A stretch of 33,994 nucleotides of DNA from Nitrospirae bacterium MYbinv3. GTDB taxonomy: Bacteria > Nitrospirota > Thermodesulfovibrionia > Thermodesulfovibrionales > Magnetobacteriaceae. Below are positions 16,865 to 24,986 of this stretch, in pieces (position 1 is the stretch's first letter; the number at the start of each line of letters is the position of its first letter). The position numbers were made by a program, and so were the translations under genes. The stretch covers positions 1-33,994 of the forward strand of contig PEAB01000037.1 in NCBI GenBank assembly GCA_002753395.1, read 5' to 3'. Below the pieces are notes generated by a model that saw nothing but the letters and a program-made list of their open reading frames with translations, did no database searches and was not told the DNA's origin.

Positions 16865-19800
16865 TCAGTTGCCTTGACAGCCTTCTAATTCTATCATAAA
16901 TTCTGCTCCAATATCAGTGTTTCTAACCGTGAGTTTACCACCCATATTCTTTTCAATTATAGACTTAGACATATACAGGCCTATGCCGGTGCCCTTCTCC
17001 TCGGACTTGGTTGTGAAGTAGGGGTCAAAGACCCTGGCTATTACCTCTCCTGGGATGCCTCCGCCGTTGTCGCTTACAGTTATTATTATGCGCTGACCTT
17101 CTTTAGAAATATATATGTCGATTATGCCTCCAACGTGTCTTTCCCCTTTGTGTGTATCGCGCATGGAGATGATTGCATCCCGCGAGTTGTTTAAGAGATT
17201 TAGGATAACCTGTTTAAACTCATTTGGATATCCTAATGTCAACGGTACGTCATCAGTACAGGAGGATTTAATATTTATTGTTATGTCGTTTCTTTTGAAC
17301 AAACCTTCAAACATATCTAGAATATCATTCAAAGACGTCAATACATTAAACAACACCTTCACTTTAGATGTCTTAAAGAAGTTCCTGAAATCGTCAATCG
17401 TTTTTGCCAAAAATCCTATCTGTGCCACTGTCTTGTTGACAGACTCGCTAAGATACTCTTTATCTAGTTCACCAAAGTCATACGCATCTTCAATGTCGGC
17501 AACGAATAACGAGATTGCATTTAAGGGCTGCTTCCATTGATGGGCTATCATGCCTATCATTTCGCCCATGGCGGCCATCTTTGATTGCTGGATTAACAAT
17601 TGCTCTTTCTGTCTTATCTCTTCCAATTTGTTGCTGACAAGCCCTTCAAGACGCGTGTTTAACTGACCAAGCACATCTGTCTTTGTTTTAAGCTGCTCCT
17701 CTAACCTTTTTCGTTCACTTATGTCATATACCGACGCCAGCCACCCTGTCCTTACACCTCTTGCATCGATTAACGGAGACACAAGGATGTTGACATTAAA
17801 CCGTTCTCCTGTCCTTTTTCTGAACAGCACGTCAAATCCCTCTGCTGGAGCTGTCCCCTCAATTGTGTCCTTCATGGCGGCGCCAATATTGTCATAATCC
17901 TCTGGCGCCCAGTATATATGTGGCGGCAGGGCGCCAATCAACTCCGCCTGGGACCAGCCAACCATCATGCAAAACGACGGATTTACGTATATCTGTCTTC
18001 CTTCATTATCTGTGGCGGCCATGCCCGCAAGGATACAACTCTCTATAGCCTTACGAAATGAGTGCTCCTGTGCAAGCAGCAGCTCCAACTCTTTACGCTC
18101 TGTAATGTCTGTAGCAAATTCTAAACGCACAATGCGGCCGTCAACCCACCTTATTGCCCTGTCCTGCATATAATACCACCTATTGTTGGCGGTATTTTTG
18201 TGTTCCCACTTATAAACACCCAAGGGATTAGAGTTGGCGTCTAATAGTTTATTGTTAGTACAAAAACTACAAGGTCCATTCTGATCGTCTTGAAATGTCT
18301 GCCAACACTTCTTCCCTGTTATTATATCGTTATTGAATGCCTCTTTTACATAGCTATTAGCAAAGATTATCTCATATGTATCCATGTCCGCTACATATAC
18401 GACTGCCTCCACACTATCTAATATAATAGTTAATCTCTCGTATGCCTCTCTTATTGTCTGTTCGTACTTGACCCGCTCGCTTATATCCCTGAACATCCCC
18501 TGGGCAACCTTTATTCCGCCATACTCTACCACACTGCCTCTTATCTCTATCGGGATGATTACGCCATCTTTTGCCTTTATATGGGTGTTTAAGAGAACAC
18601 CAGCGGTACCCCCTATGCCGCGCTCAAAGGCCTTTTTTACCTTTTCAATCTCTTCCTGCGGGTGGATATCAGTGAAGTGCATCATCAACATCTCATCTCT
18701 TGTATATCTAAGCAACTCCTCAATTTTCTTGTTGACCTCTAAAAAATATCCGTTAAAGTCTATCAATACGATGCCATCTCCAGCCTTGTCCATTAAGGTT
18801 CTATATTTTTCCTCTGAGGACTTTAGCGCCTCTTTTGCCATCCTTTCAGCAGTGATGTCCCTTGCTATATGAACAGAGCCATAGATCGTACCATCGGTGT
18901 TGCGCAGGGGAGTTGTGGTAACCAAGAAATCCCCGCCTAAGTGTATATTGTGCAGCTCTATCTTATGTTCCAAACCATCTTCAAGTAACAGTTTATGAGG
19001 ACAATTTTCTAAAGGTTTATCTGCGGCATAGAGAAGCTCATAACATGGTCTGCCTATTGCCTCTTCTGGCGTCAGATTTAATCTCTTAGCAATTGTCTCA
19101 TTCATCTTTATAATCTTGTGATTATTGTCTAATATCATCATCAAATCAGGGATAGTGTCAAATGTCTTTTTCCATTCCTGCTTTTCTCGTGTTAGCGCCT
19201 TTTCCTTTAACTTGTACTCAGTAATATCTCTTACAGAAGTTATCCTCATACGAGAGTCTTCAAAGATCAATGTCTTTCCATGTATAGATAAGTCAACAGG
19301 TGTTCCGTCTTTCCTTAGACCTATCGTCTCGTACCGTTCTTCATAATGGGAAGAAATCATGTTTTTTACCCGTTCTCTCTCTTTAGGTATCACAAGATCT
19401 ATTGCTATCTTTCCTTTTAACTCTTCAATCTTATATCCAAATATTATTTCCATCTGCTTGTTTATGTCTAAGATGTGCCCTTCCTCTGATATTACGACCC
19501 CCTCAGAGGTTGCCTCAGAAAGTCTTACGAACCTGTCTCTGCTCTTTTGTAGTTCCCTTTCTGTCCTTATTCGTTCTTCCATCTCAGCCAGAAGCTTATC
19601 ACGAGAAACAGTTGTTTCTTTTAACTGCAATGTCATTAAGTCAAACGTGTTTGCGATCTGACTTATCTCGCTGTTGCCGGTAAAGCCTAATTTACAATCT
19701 AAATTGCCCGTTCCTAAAACCTGCAAACCCTTAACGATCTCTCCAATGGGCTTGGTGATTCCTTTGTTGACAAAAAAAGATGCTGTTATTATAAATAGGG

Positions 19801-20332
19801 TGAGGAAGATGATTGACGAAAGAATAAGTATATGGGTCTTACTATGAACAGCAACTAACGTCTTATAATTTGTATCGTAGAATTGAGAAGCAATTGAAAC
19901 AACCGTCTGTGATTTCACCAGTACTTGGGAGACTAAATTTTCCTCTGTCTCTCCCAAGCTCCCTCCGCTATCGTCTATTTTATTGATCTCAAGAAATATA
20001 GCATTGATACCATTTAGGTTATCGGTTAGGTCGTTGAGTAGAGCCTGTTCCTTAGAATCTTTTGATTTTAAGCCTGCCAGGCGCTTTGACAGTGAGTTAT
20101 ACTTCAATTGCCATTGGGTGTAAGCTCGTTTTCTTACATCCCGCTGGTGCAGTATACTGTCGTAGATTAGTATGTTTGTTTCAAAGACATCCTTGACTAA
20201 CCTCTCAGACATCATGCTTTTAGCGGTTATTTCCTCATCCTGCTGCCTTTCATAATAAAGCAGACAGCCTATCAGCAACACCGTAACAATAGACAAGATA
20301 GAGGCAATCTGTAGCTTAGTCTTAATCTTCAT
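16865..20332 (-). CDS. Multi-PAS sensor histidine kinase with Cys-containing PAS modules
   Basis: 1155 residues. TM1 (about 9-27), a helical periplasmic domain of ~135 residues, TM2 (about 166-188) and HAMP (about 190-245, ITKPIGEIVKGLQVLGTGNL) are followed by five PAS/PAC units (about 265-375, 385-495, 505-620, 640-755 and 765-885). The kinase core has H931 in IAHQWKQPLNA, NEFKQVILNLLNNSRDA, DNGGGI and GTGIGLYMSK. PAS2 contains C430 and C444; PAS4 contains C676, C688 and C691 in a GKKCWQ...GPCSFC arrangement. These could bind a metal cluster or act as a redox sensor, which is inference. The gene starts 33 bases after the anchored substrate-binding protein. No Shine-Dalgarno is obvious. No receiver is fused. 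Confidence 0.94.
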   Translation of the reverse strand: MKIKTKLQIASILSIVTVLLIGCLLYYERQQDEEITAKSMMSERLVKDVFETNILIYDSILHQRDVRKRAYTQWQLKYNSLSKRLAGLKSKDSKEQALLNDLTDNLNGINAIFLEINKIDDSGGSLGETEENLVSQVLVKSQTVVSIASQFYDTNYKTLVAVHSKTHILILSSIIFLTLFIITASFFVNKGITKPIGEIVKGLQVLGTGNLDCKLGFTGNSEISQIANTFDLMTLQLKETTVSRDKLLAEMEERIRTERELQKSRDRFVRLSEATSEGVVISEEGHILDINKQMEIIFGYKIEELKGKIAIDLVIPKERERVKNMISSHYEERYETIGLRKDGTPVDLSIHGKTLIFEDSRMRITSVRDITEYKLKEKALTREKQEWKKTFDTIPDLMMILDNNHKIIKMNETIAKRLNLTPEEAIGRPCYELLYAADKPLENCPHKLLLEDGLEHKIELHNIHLGGDFLVTTTPLRNTDGTIYGSVHIARDITAERMAKEALKSSEEKYRTLMDKAGDGIVLIDFNGYFLEVNKKIEELLRYTRDEMLMMHFTDIHPQEEIEKVKKAFERGIGGTAGVLLNTHIKAKDGVIIPIEIRGSVVEYGGIKVAQGMFRDISERVKYEQTIREAYERLTIILDSVEAVVYVADMDTYEIIFANSYVKEAFNNDIITGKKCWQTFQDDQNGPCSFCTNNKLLDANSNPLGVYKWEHKNTANNRWYYMQDRAIRWVDGRIVRLEFATDITERKELELLLAQEHSFRKAIESCILAGMAATDNEGRQIYVNPSFCMMVGWSQAELIGALPPHIYWAPEDYDNIGAAMKDTIEGTAPAEGFDVLFRKRTGERFNVNILVSPLIDARGVRTGWLASVYDISERKRLEEQLKTKTDVLGQLNTRLEGLVSNKLEEIRQKEQLLIQQSKMAAMGEMIGMIAHQWKQPLNAISLFVADIEDAYDFGELDKEYLSESVNKTVAQIGFLAKTIDDFRNFFKTSKVKVLFNVLTSLNDILDMFEGLFKRNDITINIKSSCTDDVPLTLGYPNEFKQVILNLLNNSRDAIISMRDTHKGERHVGGIIDIYISKEGQRIIITVSDNGGGIPGEVIARVFDPYFTTKSEEKGTGIGLYMSKSIIEKNMGGKLTVRNTDIGAEFMIELEGCQGN

Positions 20333-20365
20333 AACTTACTTATGAAGTACTTACACAACCTTCTA

Positions 20366-21382
20366 CTACCTTATTATAGTGACTGCTTCAGGTTTAACAG
20401 AGTTCAACGCATCTATATGTATAAATTGATAGTAATCTGGTATCTCTGCCACATCAACAACATTATCCTTCATCATCCATCTGGCTTGGTCCTCAAGCCT
20501 TAGAAGAAGCGACTGTTCTAAAAACACCTTCCACTTCATCTCCAGCAGTATCGGCGATATCTCTGTATCGATAACCCCCAGCCTCTTTGATACAATACGA
20601 ACCACCTCTTGTGGATGCGCTATAGCAAACTCCTCTGCCTGAATCAACGCCCTTAGAGTTTTTTTTACTACCCCTGGATGATTCTTTATGAAGCTGTTTA
20701 ACGCAATGATATTATAGTTTTTTACCAAAAGCCGTGGTTCTGCAAAGACAACGGCATTGTCTGTAAAATGCCTGACCCCTTGTGCAACAAACGGTTCTCT
20801 TGTGGATATGGCGTCAACCTCACCCTCCGTAAAAGATTTAAACGTAGAGGAAGGATCCTTTAAAACAATCTTTACGTCTTCTTTTGTCATCCCGTATTTC
20901 ATCAAGAACAGGTGCAAGAAGTAGTGCACTGCGGTCCCTTTGACCGTGGCGATGCGTTTGCCTTTTAAGTCGGCCGGCTTTATAATGCCCCTGTCTCTAC
21001 GGGCTACGATGCGCGGCTCGTTATCCGAGCTGCCGATTGTTGCTATGATTCTAAAGTCATGTCTTTTAAAGCTGTTAAAAACGACCATGTTGTCGGCCAC
21101 CGTTGACATGTCAAGACGGCCTTCAAACATGTCTCTTATGGCAACGTTTCCCCCCTCATAGTCTTTGACCGAAACGTCAAGGCCGTTTGCTGAAAAGTAG
21201 CCTTTCTCCTCAGCAATCATGCAGAGCGCCGTTATCGGCTCATTGGAATTCCCAATACTAACCTTTTCACGAGGTTCCGTGCGTTTATCAGCCTTCTTCT
21301 GGGTTACTAGAATAAGGCCAGATATAGCGATTACAGTAATTACGATTAACTTAATCGCTAAGTTTTGTAACCGCATTCTCAA
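20366..21382 (-). CDS. Membrane-anchored NMT1/SsuA-type periplasmic substrate-binding protein
   Basis: 338 residues with one hydrophobic N-terminal segment (about 10-27) after positive residues, followed by a type II periplasmic binding fold of the NMT1/SsuA/TauA group: ALCMIAEEKGYFSANGLDV, then DLKGKRIATVKGTAVHYFLH and DAISTREPFVAQG. No lipobox Cys and no convincing signal peptidase site are seen, so it may stay anchored. Such proteins usually feed an ABC transporter for sulfonates, nitrate or thiamine precursors, but no permease or ATPase gene is near. Its start overlaps the end of the hybrid kinase gene by 32 bases (26 if the third codon, also ATG, is used), and the five-PAS kinase follows 33 bases later, so a sensory role is likely. 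The ligand is unknown. Confidence 0.9.
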   Translation of the reverse strand: MRMRLQNLAIKLIVITVIAISGLILVTQKKADKRTEPREKVSIGNSNEPITALCMIAEEKGYFSANGLDVSVKDYEGGNVAIRDMFEGRLDMSTVADNMVVFNSFKRHDFRIIATIGSSDNEPRIVARRDRGIIKPADLKGKRIATVKGTAVHYFLHLFLMKYGMTKEDVKIVLKDPSSTFKSFTEGEVDAISTREPFVAQGVRHFTDNAVVFAEPRLLVKNYNIIALNSFIKNHPGVVKKTLRALIQAEEFAIAHPQEVVRIVSKRLGVIDTEISPILLEMKWKVFLEQSLLLRLEDQARWMMKDNVVDVAEIPDYYQFIHIDALNSVKPEAVTIIR

Positions 21383-24300
21383 AGACTCTAAGGTTGTTTA
21401 AAGCGCTGCCTATATCTTTTTTTCTGATAGAAAGCAGTATACGAAGAGCAGACTGTTGAAGCTGGCTTAGGCCTGCCTTTTCAACGTCTTTTTTCAGCTT
21501 GCTTACGTGTCTTTCGATGGCGTCGTAGTCTTCTCTGTTAAATGCCTCGTTTATTAGATCTAACTGTCGCGGCGCCTTTTTTAAGAACGATGTTAGCTCA
21601 TCTTGGCTATCATCTGTGGAACCGGAATTTTTACGCTCGCTTGTTGACTTTTTCGATATGTAACGGCTTATTATCTCAAGAAGGTCATTGGCCTTTATGG
21701 GTTTTGTAATATAGTCGTCCATACCGGTCTCAAGACAGCGTTCTTTGTCCCCTTTCATCGCATACGCAGTCATTGCTATTATAGGGATCGAACAAGTCGC
21801 TTTATTGGCTTTAATCCGTTTTGTTGCCTCAAAGCCGTCCATTACGGGCATGTGCACATCCATCAGGATGATATCAAACTTGCCCTGTTTTATTACCTCC
21901 AGGGCCTTTTCACCATCTTCAGCCTCTGTGACGGTGTATCCCTGTTTTTTCAGCACCTCCCTGGCCAACAACCTGTTGGTGGCATTGTCTTCTACCAACA
22001 GGATTTGCACAGGGGATGCTGCCTTCTTGAAGGTCTCATCATGTGGTCTTTTCAACTGAGGGGTGTATTCCGCAGGGGTGTGCTTCAACATGTTTTGTAC
22101 AACGTTTAAAACATCTTTGTATTTTATGGGTTTGATGATATAAGACGATAGACCAAGTTGGGAGCATTTTTCTATATCGCCGGTGCGGTAGTTGGAGTTG
22201 AGCATCATCACTATAGTGCCGGCAAGATTTGGATACTGTACTATGTACTCGGCCATCTTGAACCCCCCGATGCCGGCAATCCTGACGTCAATAAAGATGA
22301 TATCGTATGGACGGCCCTCCTCCCTGCTTCGATCGAGTTTATCCAATGCCTCTTTTGAATCGGATGCCTTACCGATCTCAGCGCCAAAGTCGCTGAGTAT
22401 CTCTTTTATTATCATACAACTGGTTGTATAGGTGCATATGGTTAGTATCTTTTTCCCTCTGAGGTCTAGCTCTGGAGGGGCTACGTTTAACTCCTCCATG
22501 TCTTTGAGTCTGACCCTTACGGTGAAGTGAAAGGCACTTCCTACTCCCTTTTTACTCTCTACCCATATGTCTCCACCCATAAGTTGAACGAGCTGCTTTG
22601 ATATGGTCAGGCCAAGCCCCGTGCCGCCGTACTTCCTTGTGGCAGAGCCATCGGCCTGTGCAAAGGTGCTAAATATGTATTCCAGCTTATCCTCAGGGAT
22701 GCCTATCCCTGTGTCAGAGACTGAGAAGTGGAGGCTTATCGAGTCCTCTTCTAAGCTGCCAGGTTCTATATAGACTACAACGACGACCTCACCATCTTCT
22801 GTAAACTTCAGGGCATTGCCAACGATGTTTATGATCACTTGATTCAGCCGTGCGGGGTCTCCTATTAACTTTGTTGGCATGTTGGGTTTTATCCGGCAGA
22901 ACAGCTCAATCCCCTTCTTGTGTGCCTGCACCGAGAGCGTGTCTATGATGTTTTCAACCAGGTGGTAGGGGTCAAAGACAACGCTTTCAACATCGAGTTT
23001 GCCGGCCTCCAACTTTGAAAAGTCCAGGATGCTGTTTAAGATCGTCAGAAGGGCGTTGGCCGATTGCAGCACCAGATCGAGGAAGTCCCGCTGCTGCTTT
23101 TTCAATTCGGTATCGAGGACGAACTCCGTCATCCCGATTATGGCGTTCATGGGGGTGCGTATCTCGTGGGACATGTTTGCAAGAAATTCGCTTTTGGTCT
23201 TGTTGGCCACCTCAGAGGCATCTTTTGCCGATCTTAACGCCTCTTCTATCTCCTTGCGGTTTGTTATATCCTCGTTGACCGATAGATAATGCGTAATGGC
23301 CCCCTCCGCATCCCTGATGGGTGAAATGGTAGCGTTATTCCAGTAGAGAGTGCCGTCTTTTTTCTTATTAAGCAACTCGCCATGCCATGTGCTACCCTTT
23401 GATATAGTCTTCCACAGGTCTTTGTAGACCTCCTTGGGGGTGTTGCCCGACTGTAGTATCTTCGGGTTTTTACCTATGACCTCATCCCTCGTATAGCCGG
23501 TTATCTCTATGAATTTGGGATTTACAAATTCCATGTTACCGTTTAAATCGCTAATGATCACTGCCACGGGGCTTTGGACTATGGCGCTTGAGAGTTTTAT
23601 CAGTTGTTCCTCGGCCTGCTTACACTCGGTTACGTCATTTACAAAGCCCTCATAGTACATGGGGCTGCCGTCGTCGTCCTTTACGATACGTATGTTTTGT
23701 TCTATGATGAGTTCGCTGCCGTCTGCTCTTCTGAGGCGGCTTACGAAATTCTTAGTTGAGCTTTGTCCTTTAAATGTCCTGACGAATCGCTCGTAATCAG
23801 TTCTTTTGAGGTACAGAGACGGCAGGTCGGGGCAGGCCGACAATAGTCCGTCCTGGCTGGTGTAGCCGAGCATCGTGATAAAGGCAGGGTTCATGGACAG
23901 GAATTGGCCTTCTGGGTTAAACCTGTAAAACCCGCTAAACGTGTTTTCAAACAACACCCTGTAGCTCTCCTCGGAGTTTCGCAGTTCCTTTGTGCGTATG
24001 CGGACCTTGTCTTCAAGCTCTTCGTTGAGGGTCTCTAGTTCTATCTGTGCCTTGATGAGTTCGCGGTTCTTGCGCACGGCGTTTTCGTATGTTGACAGGA
24101 GGAGGTTTAAGATGTGTTTTGGCTTGGATTTTATTTTATAGTCCTCGCCCATGAGGCTTATCTGTAGGATGTCTTGCGATACCTCGTTGTTTTCGCGTGC
24201 CGGGGAGCTTAAGATGTTTTCGATACTCTGCAGGATGTAGTCCTCGTCGTATGGTTTGGTTATATAGTAGTCGGCCTCAGACTGCAGGCCGCGTATTATC

Positions 24301-24587
24301 TCTTTTGTGTCTGAGAGGGCGGTCAAGAGGATCACCGGAATGTGTTTTAATTCCTCATCGATCTTAATCTTATAACACATTTCGTAACCGTCCATTACTG
24401 GCATGGCTATATCGCTGATGATCAGGGATGGTCTTCTGCTTTGGGTCAAGGAGAGGCCTTCAGCGCCGTTCTTAGCGGCGATAACTCCATAGCCCGATTT
24501 TGCCAAGGTACGCCGTAAGAGTTCCCGCTGCACCATGCTGTCCTCAACAACAAGGATCTCCCTACTCAGTCCAACCTTTGCATCCAT
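21351..24587 (-). CDS. Hybrid histidine kinase: receiver - PAS - PAS - kinase - pseudo-receiver - receiver - degenerate HPt
   Basis: 1078 residues without membrane segments, so cytoplasmic. Receiver 1 has D59 in IISDIAMPVMDG. A coiled coil and two PAS domains precede the kinase core with H474 in NMSHEIRTPMNA, RLNQVIINIVGNALKF, DTGIGI and GTGLGL. Receiver 2 keeps D767 (IFIDVRIAG) but has lost the acidic pocket, reading ILTICTYTT where ILVVDD is expected. Receiver 3 is complete, with D910 in ILMDVHMPVMDG. The C-terminal ~80 residues resemble an HPt bundle, but at the AHxLKG site the sequence reads RHVSKLKKDVEKAG. The ATG at 24587 is the first in-frame start and has no Shine-Dalgarno. It is the first gene of the kinase cluster, and its end overlaps the substrate-binding protein gene. 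Confidence 0.95.
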   Translation of the reverse strand: MDAKVGLSREILVVEDSMVQRELLRRTLAKSGYGVIAAKNGAEGLSLTQSRRPSLIISDIAMPVMDGYEMCYKIKIDEELKHIPVILLTALSDTKEIIRGLQSEADYYITKPYDEDYILQSIENILSSPARENNEVSQDILQISLMGEDYKIKSKPKHILNLLLSTYENAVRKNRELIKAQIELETLNEELEDKVRIRTKELRNSEESYRVLFENTFSGFYRFNPEGQFLSMNPAFITMLGYTSQDGLLSACPDLPSLYLKRTDYERFVRTFKGQSSTKNFVSRLRRADGSELIIEQNIRIVKDDDGSPMYYEGFVNDVTECKQAEEQLIKLSSAIVQSPVAVIISDLNGNMEFVNPKFIEITGYTRDEVIGKNPKILQSGNTPKEVYKDLWKTISKGSTWHGELLNKKKDGTLYWNNATISPIRDAEGAITHYLSVNEDITNRKEIEEALRSAKDASEVANKTKSEFLANMSHEIRTPMNAIIGMTEFVLDTELKKQQRDFLDLVLQSANALLTILNSILDFSKLEAGKLDVESVVFDPYHLVENIIDTLSVQAHKKGIELFCRIKPNMPTKLIGDPARLNQVIINIVGNALKFTEDGEVVVVVYIEPGSLEEDSISLHFSVSDTGIGIPEDKLEYIFSTFAQADGSATRKYGGTGLGLTISKQLVQLMGGDIWVESKKGVGSAFHFTVRVRLKDMEELNVAPPELDLRGKKILTICTYTTSCMIIKEILSDFGAEIGKASDSKEALDKLDRSREEGRPYDIIFIDVRIAGIGGFKMAEYIVQYPNLAGTIVMMLNSNYRTGDIEKCSQLGLSSYIIKPIKYKDVLNVVQNMLKHTPAEYTPQLKRPHDETFKKAASPVQILLVEDNATNRLLAREVLKKQGYTVTEAEDGEKALEVIKQGKFDIILMDVHMPVMDGFEATKRIKANKATCSIPIIAMTAYAMKGDKERCLETGMDDYITKPIKANDLLEIISRYISKKSTSERKNSGSTDDSQDELTSFLKKAPRQLDLINEAFNREDYDAIERHVSKLKKDVEKAGLSQLQQSALRILLSIRKKDIGSALNNLRVFENAVTKLSD

Positions 24588-24594
24588 AGTTTAT

Positions 24595-24624
24595 ATTATA
24601 CAATCACTCCTCCTCTTTTGCAAA
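24595..24624 (-). promoter_or_regulatory. Candidate promoter giving a leaderless transcript for the hybrid kinase
   Basis: On the minus strand TTTGCA (24624-24619) and a perfect TATAAT (24600-24595) are 18 bases apart. Only 7 bases separate the -10 box from the ATG at 24587, so transcription would begin at or next to the start codon. A GAGGAGGAG lies too far upstream (about 21 bases) to serve as ribosome binding site, and an in-frame TAA lies just before the ATG. Confidence 0.5.
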
Positions 24625-24660
24625 CGCCTAAAAAAGAAAAGAGAGAAAGAAGGGAAGAGA

Positions 24661-24720
24661 AGGGAGGGCGCTGCCCTCCCTCAGACCCACCCGCAAGGGG
24701 ACTCGTCCCCTTGACCCCGT
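24661..24720. repeat. GC-rich double-hairpin intergenic repeat, copy C (inverted)
   Basis: The sequence is the inverse of copies A and B with small changes: palindromes AGGGAGGGCGCTGCCCTCCC and AAGGGGACTCGTCCCCTT. Changes in one arm matched or tolerated by the other suggest the hairpin rather than the exact sequence is kept. Confidence 0.85.
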
Positions 24721-24784
24721 AAATGTCGATCGTGGGTAGAGTGAGATGTTGCCTGTGTGCGTAGTCCTAAGTGTAGCGCTGTTT

Positions 24785-24866
24785 TGTGAAGTAAAGTTCA
24801 CAGGATCAGATATAAATGTGAAGTAAAATTCACAGAATCCCTTATGTATGTGAAGTAGAATTCTCT
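24785..24866. promoter_or_regulatory. Three palindromic sites with exact 32-bp period
   Basis: The unit TGTGAA-GTAAAR-TTCACA occurs at 24785-24802 and 24817-24834, and a third unit TGTGAA-GTAGAA-TTCTCT, with a decayed right arm, at 24849-24866. Unit starts are exactly 32 bases apart, close to three helical turns, so proteins bound at all three would sit on one face of the DNA. The array ends about 120 bases before the TPR-metallohydrolase ATG and begins about 200 bases upstream of the divergent kinase. It is most simply a cooperative operator, but iteron or recombination-site roles cannot be excluded. Confidence 0.7.
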
Positions 24867-24986
24867 TGATTTTGTACAGTTGATTGGTTAAATTAGTGAT
24901 AGTGTTCTTTAGATGGCTATAGAGTGTGTTTATTTTAAATGCGAACTATGGTTGGCGTATAGGCTTAAATTGTGGGAGTTGATAAG

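Larger units (their letters stand above)
24588..24986. other. 399-bp divergent intergenic region with repeat copy C and palindromic array
   Basis: This lies between the divergent hybrid kinase and TPR-metallohydrolase genes. From left to right it holds the kinase promoter, GC-rich hairpin repeat copy C (24661-24720, inverse orientation), the three-unit palindromic array (24785-24866) and about 120 AT-rich bases before the ATG at 24987. I see no gene or RNA in it. Confidence 0.8.

Noticed and set aside
24785-24866. CRISPR array
   Set aside because: Only three short units (18 bases, the last decayed) with ~14-base gaps and no cas genes; the palindromic unit and three-turn spacing fit protein binding sites better.
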